DNA of 64,000 bases from Bradyrhizobium ottawaense (GTDB taxonomy: Bacteria; Pseudomonadota; Alphaproteobacteria; Rhizobiales; Xanthobacteraceae). The position numbers and the translations under genes were made by a program. The notes beneath the pieces are model-generated. The model was not told the DNA's origin. It saw nothing but the letters and a program-made list of their open reading frames with translations, and ran no database searches. Below, one piece after another: positions 9,112 through 19,334 of the stretch; within the stretch, counting starts at the first letter, position 1; every line of letters begins with the position of its first letter. The stretch covers positions 7,044,001 to 7,108,000 of the forward strand of contig NZ_CP029425.2 in the NCBI RefSeq assembly GCF_002278135.3. The letters are read 5' to 3'.

Positions 9112-10319
9112 TCGAGCTCACTCCTTTGATCTTCGAAGCATGACTCCGGGTCCTGCTGCATTGACAGGAATGCTTGCTCCCAATGCGCGCCATCGAACTC
9201 AGATATTCTTAAGTGCTCGATGGTCTTTCTATCCAGACATCGGATATTTACGCTGTACCCGGAGGGATTCGACCTCGGCCTATAGAATGGCTTTACGCCA
9301 CAAAGCCGGCAAAACGTGTGCCGCGCAATATTCTTGTTGAACTGGTATGTCGTGAGGAACTCTTCGCCGCACTCGATGCGCAGCTTATCGCCAGGTACGA
9401 GCAAGTGGACAAATCCAGACATTTGACAAATTGAGCAATTGCATCGAACTGCAGAGAGCTCTCGAGGTGCATTGACGTAGAATTTGATAGCGCCGCAATG
9501 ACAACGGCCATGATGTTGCATCTCGGAGTGATCATCTCCCGTACGCGCCGCCGTTCCGAGCAGATCGCGACACCACTGGACGCTGAGCCGATAGGCTCGG
9601 CCGAATTCATTCAAAAAGCGATCATTAAGGCCAGGCTGCACAAGTTCACCAATCAGCCGGCCTGTCATTTCTCCGTGGTACTTCTCCGCGGGATCTTCTC
9701 CGCCGACATGGCCGCGAAAATACTCAAGATCGTCCGGCCGCGCCTTGAAGGTTTTGACCAGAGTGGTCCACAGCGACTGGATCATGTCTGCAGCATGGAG
9801 CTCAAAGGCGACCATGTAGGCGCAACGAACCAGGGGGTCTTTCGATGACAATCCGGCATAGAGAGAATGCAGGTACTGCTTCGTCCTGTCGCTATAGTTG
9901 GGCCTTATCGCTCTGCCGAGTAGTCGTGCAGCATCCTTTCTCAAGAGGTTGGAGTGAAAGTTTTCTGTCAAAAGAATATCGGGCAACGCCGCCTTGCCGC
10001 CCCGGAGAATCCCGCCATGGCCACCGGTCTCATCCCAGCAGATAAAATTCGCGACCACGCTGGTCAGTTCAATGTCCCTCCCAATGTCCCGATTTTGATG
10101 CATTGCATCGAATATGAGGTCCCTTTGCGACCCTGCCTGCAGGTACGGGAACGCCTGTGACATCGCTAGGTATTCAGGCAGCAGGCTGGCGACCTGGTCT
10201 CCGGACATCTGGGAGGCGAACGGATGCGGGCCGAACAAGGCTCGCACTCGCTCAGTCAAGTACTCGCAGGATAACTTCGGAGGCTGATCCGGTGCAAATC
10301 GAGACGCTTGAGATATCAT
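9096..10319 (-). CDS. Haem-oxygenase-like oxygenase fused to a GFA/CENP-V zinc domain
   Basis: A 407-residue two-domain protein. The N-terminal part (about 1-265) looks like the helical 'iron-containing redox enzyme' or haem-oxygenase-like diiron family: 'ANFICWDETGGHGG', 'AFELHAADMIQSLW' and 'YFRGHVGGEDPAEKYHGEMT' supply candidate Glu, His and Asp metal ligands. The C-terminal part (about 270-385) is a GFA-type domain with its zinc cysteines: 'GRCHCGAIKF', 'CNCSICQ' and 'CRLCGVKPF'. GFA domains are known from glutathione-dependent formaldehyde chemistry. The fusion suggests oxidation followed by handling of a reactive one-carbon or thiol adduct; this is inference. It overlaps the downstream 2OG oxygenase gene by 16 bases, forming an operon. 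Confidence 0.7.
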   Translation of the reverse strand: MISQASRFAPDQPPKLSCEYLTERVRALFGPHPFASQMSGDQVASLLPEYLAMSQAFPYLQAGSQRDLIFDAMHQNRDIGRDIELTSVVANFICWDETGGHGGILRGGKAALPDILLTENFHSNLLRKDAARLLGRAIRPNYSDRTKQYLHSLYAGLSSKDPLVRCAYMVAFELHAADMIQSLWTTLVKTFKARPDDLEYFRGHVGGEDPAEKYHGEMTGRLIGELVQPGLNDRFLNEFGRAYRLSVQWCRDLLGTAARTGDDHSEMQHHGRCHCGAIKFYVNAPRELSAVRCNCSICQMSGFVHLLVPGDKLRIECGEEFLTTYQFNKNIARHTFCRLCGVKPFYRPRSNPSGYSVNIRCLDRKTIEHLRISEFDGAHWEQAFLSMQQDPESCFEDQRSELEWRAQ

Positions 10320-10900
10320 TTGACTCCCTGCAGATGAGAAGCGAAACGGTCCTTGACGAAGCTACCTTCATGTCCGGGCCGACTATTGACCGCGCTGAGT
10401 TCATTGGCTTCAAAGGGCCTAATGTTGCGTTCACCTTTCACGCAAACTTTTGTCGTTCTCCTGGCCACGGCAGATTGCGGTCTTCTCTGTCCTGGTCATG
10501 CGCATCGAAGGGACTTCGTTCATTGAGGGAGCGGCGAGGATCCGGTTGGCTTCCAGTCCAGCAGCAATCCGATGCCGCAATGGCAGCCACGGCGAGCATG
10601 CGCGCGGAGAATCGTCTTGGATACTTCGCCGCGCATGCCATTCTGATGCTAATGCCGCATGCGCGAATGACACGCCTAGTCGCGCGGTGCAGCTTTGGCT
10701 GCCTGAGCAAATGAATGAAGCCCTCGCGGTTGCTGCTGCCGCCATTTCATCGAACCGCTGTCAACTTGGTACAGCATTGTAAAATCCAATTCGTGCCTAC
10801 CGACCTCACAGGGCCTCAGGTCGTTCGTGGCATGCCGCTCGCCTGTTCTTCGCATTCGCGGTTACCCCCTCTTAATTTTTACTGGCTAACAGCAACCATC
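10320..10900. other. Intergenic stretch upstream of the oxygenase operon
   Basis: Overlapping frames on both strands without motifs. I found no -24/-12, tts or nod box upstream of the HDO-GFA gene. Confidence 0.4.
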
Positions 10901-11080
10901 ATGCCAACTCTTGAATTTGCTCCGTCAGATTCCGAAGAAGCTGGTATAACACTTGTGACCTATCCTCATAGCAAGTGCATAGCACTTGAGAGGCTGCGCA
11001 CCGCCGTCAGGAACGAAACAGCGGCTGTTCACATACACACGGCTGCTGAATTGGCGGATTGCTTCAAAGGCGCCGCATAG
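10901..11080 (+). CDS. Possible small protein
   Basis: A 59-residue frame starting at ATG ('MPTLEFAPSDSEEAGIT'), acidic at the N-terminus and helical after. Codon use looks protein-like but the ribosome-binding site is weak and no family is recognised. Confidence 0.25.
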   Translation: MPTLEFAPSDSEEAGITLVTYPHSKCIALERLRTAVRNETAAVHIHTAAELADCFKGAA

Positions 11081-11459
11081 GTTGGCTTTGCTCCTTAAAG
11101 CCAGCGACAGGGCTTTGGACGTGCAGACGGCAGCGCTAGCATGGTGACCCGGGTTGCTGACGTATTCCGTCTTTGCTCGCGACCGGTACGGAGGAAGCAA
11201 TGGTCTTCCACGGTCGAACACGACAAAACGGAAGATCTGAAATATGCGCAGGCCTGTTTGGCCGTGCCCCGGCAATCCTGGGCGGCTCCGGACTCGATCG
11301 TAGCGATAACGTGCTCTACGGAACATGCGGCCTCAGCCGATGGCGAGATCGACGGATGGCATAGCAAAACTCTTATGGTAGCTTACCGCGTTGCACAACG
11401 ACATGTTGCGCTCTCATCGACTCGGGTGCGAGCGTTGATACATTTCTTGGAGCGCGTTG
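11081..11459. other. Stretch downstream of fixA
   Basis: No convincing gene. In many rhizobia fixB, C and X follow fixA, but here fixA is followed by nothing recognisable. Confidence 0.45.
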
Positions 11460-12326
11460 CTAACATTGCCCGGACAGTCCAGATCGGGCGTCACGAGCAA
11501 GTGTCGCCAGATCGGTTTCGAGCTTCGGTTGATTCAAGAAGATTGCGTCTATTAGCGCCTGCGCCGGCTGCTCGGCGGACTCAACCAGCGCCGCCCTCTC
11601 GGCCCGCGCAGGGGGAGCGAACACACGTTTGACGACAGTCGGCGAGCCCTTGAGCCCACATTTGGAGATGTCTTCGACACCTGCATCTTGCGCGCTCCAT
11701 TTCACGATTTTGGCTCGCGCGGCACGCAAGGCATCCGCCATCGCGCCTCGCCGAATCTGATTCGTCGCCTCAAGCATGGTGATGAGGCAGGGCAACCTAG
11801 TGTGCAGAACCTGCACACCGCCTTCCGAGCGCCGCTCCGCTTCAATTGTTTCATTGGCGACGTCCACGGATCTGACCTTCGCAACGTAAGTTAGCTGCCC
11901 TACGCCCAGTCGCTTCGCGATGCCAGGACCAACCTGCGCTGTATCGCCGTCGATGGTCTGCTTTCCCGTGAAGATGAGGTTTGCCGGACCATATTCCTTG
12001 CCAATTTTCCGGATCGCTGTTGCAAGCGCATACGTAGTGGCCAGCGTATCCGAGCCCGCAAAGCAGCGATCAGTAAGTTGGACGGCGCGATCAGCACCAT
12101 AAGTCAGCGCCTTTCGCAACGACTCCTCTGCCGATGGCGGCCCCATGGTAAGCACGGTAATTTCGCCACCGAACCGATCGCGCAGCCCCAGCGCGGCCTC
12201 GAGCGCGAATAGGTCATACGGGTTGATGATGGTCGGCACTCCCTGACGCATGATTGTATTGGTCACGGGGTGCACGCGGATCTGCGCCGAGTCCGGAACT
12301 TGCTTGATGCAGACAATATTATGCAA
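11460..12326 (-). CDS. fixA: FixA, electron-transfer flavoprotein beta-type subunit
   Basis: A 288-residue FixA. FixA and FixB form a flavoprotein pair that, with FixC and FixX, passes low-potential electrons toward nitrogenase. The ETF-beta family start 'NIVCIKQVPDS', the 'LEAALGLRD' helix, and the 'FTGKQTIDGDTAQVGP' nucleotide-site motif (about residues 120-135) are all present. Translation begins at TTG with GGAG seven bases before it. A -24/-12 promoter lies at 12366-12379, 40 bases upstream. FixB, C and X are not adjacent, as in Bradyrhizobium where fixA stands apart from fixBCX. Confidence 0.93.
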   Translation of the reverse strand: MHNIVCIKQVPDSAQIRVHPVTNTIMRQGVPTIINPYDLFALEAALGLRDRFGGEITVLTMGPPSAEESLRKALTYGADRAVQLTDRCFAGSDTLATTYALATAIRKIGKEYGPANLIFTGKQTIDGDTAQVGPGIAKRLGVGQLTYVAKVRSVDVANETIEAERRSEGGVQVLHTRLPCLITMLEATNQIRRGAMADALRAARAKIVKWSAQDAGVEDISKCGLKGSPTVVKRVFAPPARAERAALVESAEQPAQALIDAIFLNQPKLETDLATLARDARSGLSGQC

Positions 12327-12365
12327 GGTGTTGCTCCTAAAGTTACGTCAGTTGGGAAGAGAACA

Positions 12366-12380
12366 GCAAGTCTTGTACCA
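12366..12380 (-). promoter_or_regulatory. -24/-12 (RpoN) promoter of fixA
   Basis: On the minus strand the sequence is TGGTACAAGACTTGC: GG, ten bases, GC. This is the sigma-54 spacing, 40 bases before the fixA start. A TGT-N11-ACA lies upstream near 12405, one base longer than the NifA site TGT-N10-ACA, so I do not call it. Confidence 0.7.
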
Positions 12381-12843
12381 TCCCCGCCGCTTGGGACCGC
12401 TCGCTGTCACAAGGCTTAACACCGGGTAGTGCGCCCTCTCTACCCCGCGCTTCCTGAAAGGGATGCCGGCACAAAGCAGGCTCGGACAGCGCTGTTTCGC
12501 AGCACCACGCTGGCAAGTGGCGGCGGGACTGCTTGCGGATTGACTGCCGCTAATCCCCTGCAGGCCCGGACCGGTCGAGGGTCATTAAGCATTGCGTTCG
12601 CCAATCCGGCTTGATTGAGATAAGGATGATAGCTCTTTGCATTTCGAGCAACCGGCGGTTCGCGATTGTGCGACTCGCAAGTGAGGCTCTCCGCCCCATC
12701 TGTCGCTGAATAGTTGAGCCCTTCTCGGGGTCGTGGCAAGCCGACGCCCCCGGCGGTCCATTCCCCTCAGATTGCTAGATTAACTACGCGGACCGTCTTC
12801 ACTTATCGATTTGGCGGAATCAGTCCAGGCCGATGCGGGGCGC
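12381..12843. other. fixA-nifA intergenic region
   Basis: Carries the fixA promoter at its left edge. The rest shows no gene; open frames here have no recognisable motif. Confidence 0.5.
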
Positions 12844-14592
12844 TCAGAACCGCTTTATCTCGATTCCGTATTTCCTCAGCGCGTAGCCGACTTGGCGCGG
12901 GGTTAGCCCGAGTAGGCGCGCTGCCTTGGCCTGCACCCAGCCAGACTTTTCCATAGCCGCAACGACCCGCTCGCGATCAGCCATTCTCGCACCACTAACG
13001 AGAACTGTGCCGGAAGGTGCCAATGAGCCCGGTTCGCAGACAGCCTGCGGCGGAGGGGCCGTTTCAGCCAGCGGGATGATGGACTTTGCAGGCACCGGTT
13101 GCATCGGTGCCGCCGGGTCTGTCTTGCCATACGATGTGCTTTTCCAAAGCGTCGTGGAAAGGCATTGGCCTTGGCTGCATGCAAAGTCACTTCTTACAAT
13201 CGATGTTCCGGCACTGAGTGTCGCGGTCCGCTCGATGCAGTTCTCGAGTTCGCGGACATTTCCCGGAAATTTACAGCTCATCAGTACATCGATCGCACTC
13301 GCCTCCAGAGTAAGAGAGCGGCCGTTCTCGCTGTTAAACTTTCTGAGGAACTCTCTTGCGAGCAGCGGAATATCACTGCGTCTTTCGCGAAGCGGCGGCA
13401 ACAACAAGGGAACTACGCTAATACGATAGTAGAGGTCCGCGCGGAATTCGCTCCTTGCCACAGCCTCTTCAAGGTTCCTGTTGGTCGCAGCTATCACCCG
13501 AACATCGACTTTAATCGTGTGATTGCTGCCGACGCGCTCGAACTCCTGCTCTTGCAGAACTCGCAGCAACTTCGCCTGGAACGGAGGTGAGATCTCTCCG
13601 ATCTCGTCAAGAAATAGCGTCCCTTTGTCAGCAAGCTCGAAGCGCCCCTTGCGGGCGCTGACAGCACCGGTAAAGGCACCTTTCTCATGGCCAAACAATT
13701 CCGATTCCAGGACCGTCTCGGGGAGCGCCGCGCAATTCAGCTTAACGAACGGCCGCTTAGCACGAACGGACGACTCGTGAATGGCCTTGGCTACCAGCTC
13801 CTTCCCGGTACCGGATTCGCCACGCAGCAGAACCGTGCTGTTTGATCTGGCTACAACGACAATCTTCTCAAGCAGTGCGCTCAGCGCCGGGCTGTCGCCA
13901 ATGATCCCGTGTGCCTGAAGCTGCTTGCGCTCGCGAGCGGGCGGCCCACGATCAACTGTCTGTTTCTCTAGCCGGTCCTTGTCCACCAACGATTGTTCGC
14001 GATCGCCGGCGAACAAGCGATGTAACTTGATCGTTTGTCCTATCACGTTCGCGACCATGGCGAGCAGCCGCGCATCGTACTCGAGAAGACTTGAACTGCC
14101 TTCCGGGATACGGTCGATCGTCAGCGTACCAACGACCGTCGAATCAACGCGAATCGGGACCCCGATGAACGCTACCGGTATACTATCAGAGGCGCCGAGA
14201 ACCTCCCGGTCGGCAGCGCTGAAGGCCGTCTCGGCGGCTACATTCTCGACCATAAGAGACCTGCCTGTCGCTACGATCTCGTGGATTGCTTTCTGCGGCA
14301 CGCACGTCCGGTAACGTTCGTCAGTGCCTTCGCTCCAGCCGGCGCCAACTGTAAGTTCTGGAACGCCGTCATCGTTGAACAGCGAGACGAGGCCGTGTCG
14401 CATCTGCACAAACGATTGCAGAAGACCGAGAACGTTGGCCAAGGTGACTTCGAGCCGGCCGGGAGCATTTAGTATTTTCGATATTTCGTAGATGCCGGCC
14501 AGCGCGCTCTCATGCGACGGCTCCCCCGGGGGGGCACGCTCCGGTTCCGGCTGCGAGGCAGGTCTTTCGCTCGAGGAGGGGATATGCAGCAT
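12844..14592 (-). CDS. nifA: NifA, RpoN-dependent activator of nitrogen fixation genes
   Basis: A 582-residue NifA counted from ATG 14592, which has GGAG eight bases upstream; the frame is open further but the start MLHIPSSS matches known Bradyrhizobium NifA. Order: GAF domain (about 35-190), AAA+ domain with Walker A 'GESGTGKE', the sigma-54 contact loop 'ELFGHEKGAFTGA' and Walker B 'GTLFLDEIGE' (about 235-465), then a cysteine-containing linker (one Cys before 'KFPGNVRELENC' and 'CSQGQC') and a Fis-type HTH at the end ('AKAARLLGLTPRQVGYALRK'). The cysteine cluster makes rhizobial NifA oxygen-sensitive. It is the second gene of the fixR-nifA operon. Confidence 0.96.
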   Translation of the reverse strand: MLHIPSSSERPASQPEPERAPPGEPSHESALAGIYEISKILNAPGRLEVTLANVLGLLQSFVQMRHGLVSLFNDDGVPELTVGAGWSEGTDERYRTCVPQKAIHEIVATGRSLMVENVAAETAFSAADREVLGASDSIPVAFIGVPIRVDSTVVGTLTIDRIPEGSSSLLEYDARLLAMVANVIGQTIKLHRLFAGDREQSLVDKDRLEKQTVDRGPPARERKQLQAHGIIGDSPALSALLEKIVVVARSNSTVLLRGESGTGKELVAKAIHESSVRAKRPFVKLNCAALPETVLESELFGHEKGAFTGAVSARKGRFELADKGTLFLDEIGEISPPFQAKLLRVLQEQEFERVGSNHTIKVDVRVIAATNRNLEEAVARSEFRADLYYRISVVPLLLPPLRERRSDIPLLAREFLRKFNSENGRSLTLEASAIDVLMSCKFPGNVRELENCIERTATLSAGTSIVRSDFACSQGQCLSTTLWKSTSYGKTDPAAPMQPVPAKSIIPLAETAPPPQAVCEPGSLAPSGTVLVSGARMADRERVVAAMEKSGWVQAKAARLLGLTPRQVGYALRKYGIEIKRF

Positions 14593-14844
14593 AAGCCTGT
14601 CTCCGTTTCCTTGATCATCCTCCCTGGACCCATGTCCGGATTGGCGAGGTTCGTTTTGCATGTCACTCTCGATCTAGCGCCAAGTGTTGACGAGATGACA
14701 TCGAACCGTGACACTTTTTCATGGCACGACAGTAAACTTGCCGTGTGCCTTCGATTCATTTTCTGTTGATTGTATGCGCGTGGTCAGCGGAGAACGTGAG
14801 TCCGTTGGGAAGCTCAAGTCAGCTTCGCCGCCGGGCCGGCCGCT

Positions 14845-15681
14845 TCACAGATGCTGGCCACCGTTGATCGGCACCTCGGCACCCGTAACATAGCTCGCCG
14901 CATCCGAGCATAGGAATAAGATGACCTTGGCCACTTCGTCCGGAGTACCCACTCTGCGCAGCGGGATACTTGCCACGACGCGCGCTTCCGCGTCGGGCGA
15001 CAGCATGTCGGTCCTGATTTCGCCGGGCGCGATCGCATTGACGCGAATGCCATGCGGCGCATAGTCGTGGGCCAATTCGCGTGTGAGGCTCGCAAGCGCA
15101 GCTTTCGAGGTCGCATAGGCGCTACCGGCGAATGGGTGCACCCGCGAGCCCGCGATTGAAGTCACATTCACGATCGATCCTGACGCGGCTCTTAGCTCAT
15201 CAAACAAACCCTGCGCCAGCAGGATCGGAGCCACCAGATTAAGATGAAAGACCCTCATCCAGGTATCGGTTGAGGTGGTCAACGATGTCATCCGATCGCC
15301 TGTGGGCGTTTTCGGCGACACACCCGCATTATTCACCAGCGCGTGCAAGGGCGCACCGGCCAAGCGTTTCTTAACCTCGGTGATTGCGCGCGGCAGCATT
15401 CGATGATCGCCGAGGTCGACCTGGAAATGATCGTCATTCCCAGCCTCCCAGGGGCATCGCTCGCCGTCGAACGGTTGGCGTGCGCAAGAAATGATGCGCC
15501 AGCCTGCCTCCGAGAATAGCTTGGCAGTGGCATGGCCAATTCCGCGCGATGCGCCGGTGAGTAACATCACCTTCGGTTCTCCACGATCAACGCGCGCATT
15601 AACGGCGTCAACGAGGCGATCCAAATGTGCTTCGGGCAGCGGACCTCGGATCAGATTGTCATTTGGCAGATCGAGACCCAC
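14845..15681 (-). CDS. fixR: FixR, short-chain dehydrogenase/reductase, first gene of fixR-nifA operon
   Basis: A 278-residue SDR. The cofactor motif TGxxxGIG is 'TGASRGIGHA' (about residue 43), 'NNAG' follows, and the catalytic Ser-Tyr-Lys triad is in 'SAYATSKAAL' with a Ser upstream ('VTSIAGS'). FixR is co-transcribed with nifA in Bradyrhizobium; its own substrate is unknown and it is not needed for fixation. It starts at GTG with AGGAGG six bases before. The gap to nifA is about 250 bases. A -24/-12 promoter lies 37 bases upstream. Confidence 0.93.
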   Translation of the reverse strand: MGLDLPNDNLIRGPLPEAHLDRLVDAVNARVDRGEPKVMLLTGASRGIGHATAKLFSEAGWRIISCARQPFDGERCPWEAGNDDHFQVDLGDHRMLPRAITEVKKRLAGAPLHALVNNAGVSPKTPTGDRMTSLTTSTDTWMRVFHLNLVAPILLAQGLFDELRAASGSIVNVTSIAGSRVHPFAGSAYATSKAALASLTRELAHDYAPHGIRVNAIAPGEIRTDMLSPDAEARVVASIPLRRVGTPDEVAKVILFLCSDAASYVTGAEVPINGGQHL

Positions 15682-15717
15682 GGCCGCCTCCTCTACTTTT
15701 GCGCCCGCGCACGCGTA

Positions 15718-15732
15718 GCAGGATTTGCGCCA
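15718..15732 (-). promoter_or_regulatory. -24/-12 (RpoN) promoter of fixR-nifA
   Basis: Minus strand: TGGCGCAAATCCTGC, GG-N10-GC. It lies just before fixR, where the B. japonicum operon has its sigma-54 promoter under NifA and RegR control. Confidence 0.8.
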
Positions 15733-16409
15733 CTGCGATGTACGTAAATGCGCTTCCGTTTTGCGTCCTAATGTCGCGCACGCGGAATGCTTGGCGCATT
15801 CAAGACAGCGGAGGTGAGCTTTCTGACAGCGATGGTGACTCTGCTACGTAAGTTCGCGAGCACTCGCCCGCTTCATGAAAGGGCTACCCAGCCCGCGTTC
15901 GCTTTCACGATCGCACAACCGTACGAGCCTGCGGCTGGCCGGCGCCTCTCGTCGAAGTCGAAAAATGCCCGGGGATAACGGCCACGGCCATTAGCCGCCC
16001 CAACATAAAACTGATGTACCAAGCTTGCACGTTAGATTCGTCGGCGGCCACTTTTGATCTATCGCGCCATGCTCTGAGCGGCACTGGATTTCGCGGCGCT
16101 AGTTCCAAGCATGAGCTGGCGAGCTGAAATGTTCATCCGTGATTGAGCGTTGTTTAGCTTCCGTCTGCGGCCCGCCCGAAGCGAAGACGAAGGCGTGCTC
16201 CTTCTGTAAAACGCAGCGGCACTTTAGGGCCGTTGTTGTCGAAGCCGCGCCTTAGCCGAACGCATTCGGCCGCGGCTTCGTTCTCTTCGCCCCTGGAACG
16301 TTGCGGCAATGACAGCCCGCGGGCCAGAAAATCGTCGCCCGGAGAAGAACTTCCACGGCTATCGGACGTAAAGAGCGGCGGTGAGATCGATCACGCGGGT
16401 TTGCGACTT
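15733..16409. other. nodZ-fixR intergenic region
   Basis: About 680 bases without a recognisable gene. It should hold the upstream activation region of fixR-nifA; I could not identify a RegR site by eye. Confidence 0.5.
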
Positions 16410-17396
16410 TCACGAAGCCATAAGCGCTTGCGAGTTGTCTTCAATCAGGATCAACCGGCCCGGATCGTTCAAATCGAATTCTATAACGCGTGGGGCGAAA
16501 AGACGCGCATAGCGCGTAAAAGCGCTCGTTGGCGGAAAACGGATCACCGTGTCGCAGCGGGCAAGGAGATACATCTCGGTGAGGGCAGAAAAGCCGCCTT
16601 CAGCTCCGAGGGCGGGATGGTGCAATGGGCCCGCTTGAGGCGCCTGGAACTGCTTTGGAATCGCGAAGACATCGGGAAATTTAACCGAAACCTGCTCGAG
16701 GACGAGCGCACTGTCCGTGCACAGGAACGCCCTCACAGGTTTTGCGTGGGATAAACTCCTGGCCTCATCAATGGCATTGTAGATCTGCCGCAAGGCGCGC
16801 TCCGTGTCCGCCCAGTAAGGGGCATGCCCCATAATATCTTCGCCATTGCCATGCCGGACATGAATGCCGATTACGCTGTACGGCTCAAAGTGCTCGCGGT
16901 AGATAGCATCAATCCGGGCCTGAATTTCAGGCCGCGGCTTAATACTCCGGAAGATTTCGCGTTCCGCTTCCTGATCGCAGCGCCACATCAGGCAGGCATC
17001 ACACACAACCGTGTTAGCGTCACTATCTCTCTGACTTTGGAACAGTTGATCGAGTTGATCGCGTTCCCTGAAAATCTGCTCGTCCGGTCGATAGATGCAA
17101 TCGAAAGATGGCTTGTTCCACCATGTTGGAAAGAATGGTCCTGGAAACGAACGCGTATTGATGTCGTCATCGCAAATTACTCGCACTCCGCCAATGTCTT
17201 CAACCGGTTCGAAGAAGACTGGAAAGGCATTGGTGAATGGTTCATCAAGATAACAAGATCCCCGCCAATCAATGGCTAGCGTCCGTCCTGTCTGCTTTGC
17301 AAATCGCCAGGCTGCCGCGAGTGACCACAGACAGTCGCCAAACCCCGTACGTCGCCGGGACACTACGAACCGATCATTGCTCGAACCGCTAACCAT
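16410..17396 (-). CDS. nodZ: NodZ, Nod-factor alpha-1,6-fucosyltransferase
   Basis: A 328-residue protein from ATG 17396; a longer frame opens upstream but the NodZ family starts just before 'DRFVVSRRRTGFGDCLWSL'. NodZ adds L-fucose from GDP-fucose to the reducing-end GlcNAc of the Nod factor. Conserved blocks seen: 'TGFGDCLWSLAAAW', 'HVRHGNGEDIM' with the catalytic Arg of the inverting fucosyltransferase family, and 'RFPPTSAFTRYARL' near the end. It lies downstream of nolO in the nod operon. Confidence 0.95.
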   Translation of the reverse strand: MVSGSSNDRFVVSRRRTGFGDCLWSLAAAWRFAKQTGRTLAIDWRGSCYLDEPFTNAFPVFFEPVEDIGGVRVICDDDINTRSFPGPFFPTWWNKPSFDCIYRPDEQIFRERDQLDQLFQSQRDSDANTVVCDACLMWRCDQEAEREIFRSIKPRPEIQARIDAIYREHFEPYSVIGIHVRHGNGEDIMGHAPYWADTERALRQIYNAIDEARSLSHAKPVRAFLCTDSALVLEQVSVKFPDVFAIPKQFQAPQAGPLHHPALGAEGGFSALTEMYLLARCDTVIRFPPTSAFTRYARLFAPRVIEFDLNDPGRLILIEDNSQALMAS

Positions 17397-17687
17397 CTGC
17401 CTTGCCTTTTCGCGCGCTCCTGGTTGGACAAGAGACGTCAGTACAGACGTCTCGCGTATCTTCTCGCCCGGCGTCACGGCCTGAAATCGCGGTGCCGGCG
17501 AGCTGCATCGGTAGAACTTCATAGCAGGGCTATCCGTGACGGGCCGCGTTCTCTCAATACGATCGTCCTTTCTTCAACGGTGTTGCATCGACCTGCCCGA
17601 AGCCCGATGCCCGATGCCCCGCTCTGCATCGGATGGCCTGGTCCCCTCACATGCACGCATGGGCGTGGCCATGCGCATGAGTCATGG

Positions 17688-19334
17688 CTATGTTCCGCTT
17701 TGTACATTATCGTGACGGCAAGCCGCGTGCAGCGGATGCAGGCGAACGCCCCGAAGCTCCCATACGAGCCGCAATTCCTTCACAAGATCTTCACGCTTGG
17801 CCTGGTCCAGCAGGGCTGTGTCGAAAAGCGACCCGAGCGACGCCTCGCCCTCGATTCGCATCAAGATCTCGAAAAGCTCAGGTGAGATACGCATACTAGA
17901 GTGGGCGGAATGTCCCATGCGGATCTCGCAGACCGTTTCCTGCCGATCTGGCGCTATGTGGGAGCGAACACGATGAAGGGATGCGTACGGCGGCAATGAC
18001 GCAGCCAGCGCACTCCAATCCTGCAGTGATGCTGGCCGCTTCCTGACGAGGAACGGCCCAACAACAAGTCCGTCCAGATCAGTCGTCAAAAACGTGGTGA
18101 TCGCATCTGACACGGACTGCACGATCGGCTCGGCATTGTTGTTAAATGAGGTATTTAGAAGAATCGGAAGGCTCGTTCGCTTCTTGAACGCATTAATGAC
18201 GTCCCAGTAGGCGGGGTTTGTCTTGCGCGATACGGTCTGCAGCCGAGCCGTCCCATCAACGTGCGTGATCGCACCGAGCACGTTACCCTTGGCTTCACGC
18301 ACGCGAACTACGAAGTTCATGAAGGGGAGCTGCCGCGTGCCGTCGGGGAGCTCAAAGAACTCGCTCGCATCCTCCTCTAATGCAGATGGCGCAAAGGGGC
18401 GATAGCTCTCGCGCTTCTTGACCACCGCGTTGATGCGATCCTTGTTTTCCGCAGGCCGCGGGTCCGCTAGAATGCTGCGGTTACCAAGCGCACGTGGGCC
18501 GAACTCAGAGCGCCCCTGAACCCAGCCGATTACAGCGCCATTTGCCATCCAGTCCGCCGCACTGGATGCTATGTCATCACTTCGTTGAATGTCGAGGTGG
18601 CCTGACCATGCGTTGAGCTCAAGCTCTGTGGCTTGCTCGTTCCCAAGATCGGGCCCCCAATAAACGTCCGGCAGTCGCTCGCGCGGCGCTGGCCTGCCTA
18701 GCTCGCTTGATACCATTAATGCAGCGCCGAGTGCGCAACCGGCGTCGTGCGCCGCGGGTTGAACAAAGATGTCGTCAAATAGCCCGGAATAAAGCAGCTT
18801 ACCGTTCAGCGTGCAATTATGGGCCACCCCGCCAGCTAGGCACAGGCGTGTCATGCCCGTCGCTTTACGATGGTGCCGCAGGGTGTGAAACACGATCCGC
18901 TCCAGCGCTTCCTGCAGCGACGCGCTGACATCTCGATGCTGTTGGGTGAATGGCATTCCCTTTCGCCGAACCTGGATGTTGCGCAAAAGGGCTGGTCCGA
19001 TTCGATCCAGGTGAACGCGATAGCCACCGCTGTCCAACAACTCGTAGAACTGCGCGAAGAGCTCGCGATAGCGATCGGGATCACCATACGGTGCAAGCCC
19101 CATCACTTTGTATTCGTCGAACATCCCGCAGCCGAGATATCGGATCGTCTCGAGATAGAACAGCCCAAGAGAGTTGTGTTCCGGGAAACTTACAAGCTGC
19201 GCAATTACGGTCCCGGACCCTACCGCCATTAAGCCTGAGAGAAAATCGCCCCCGCCGTCGATCGCAAACACCAGACTTTGCTCGAACCCGGACATGGCAA
19301 ACGCGCTCACGGCATGTACTTCGTGGTGATTCAC
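17688..19334 (-). pseudogene. nolO: nolO 3' part (carbamoyltransferase, C-terminal 548 residues), split by a frameshift
   Basis: NolO adds a carbamoyl group to the non-reducing end of the Nod factor. This part holds the rest of the ASKHA-fold domain ('FAIDGGGDFLSG', 'YLGCGMFDEYKVMGLAPYG', 'LAGGVAHNCTLNGKLL') and the C-terminal carbamoyltransferase domain ('FGPRALGNRSILADPR', 'ESYRPFAPS', 'HVDGTARLQTV', 'ILLNTSFNNN'). It opens with GTG overlapping the stop of the 5' part (GTGA). Sequence-wise, 'NHHEVHAVSAFA' belongs directly after the 5' part, so the two are one gene broken by about one missing base near 19336. In B. japonicum the same region was described as nolN plus nolO. Re-initiation at the GTG may still give protein, but without its N-terminus. 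Confidence 0.85.

Noticed and set aside
12396..12416. NifA upstream activator site for fixA (TGT...ACA)
   Set aside because: The spacing is 11 bases, not the 10 of the NifA consensus.
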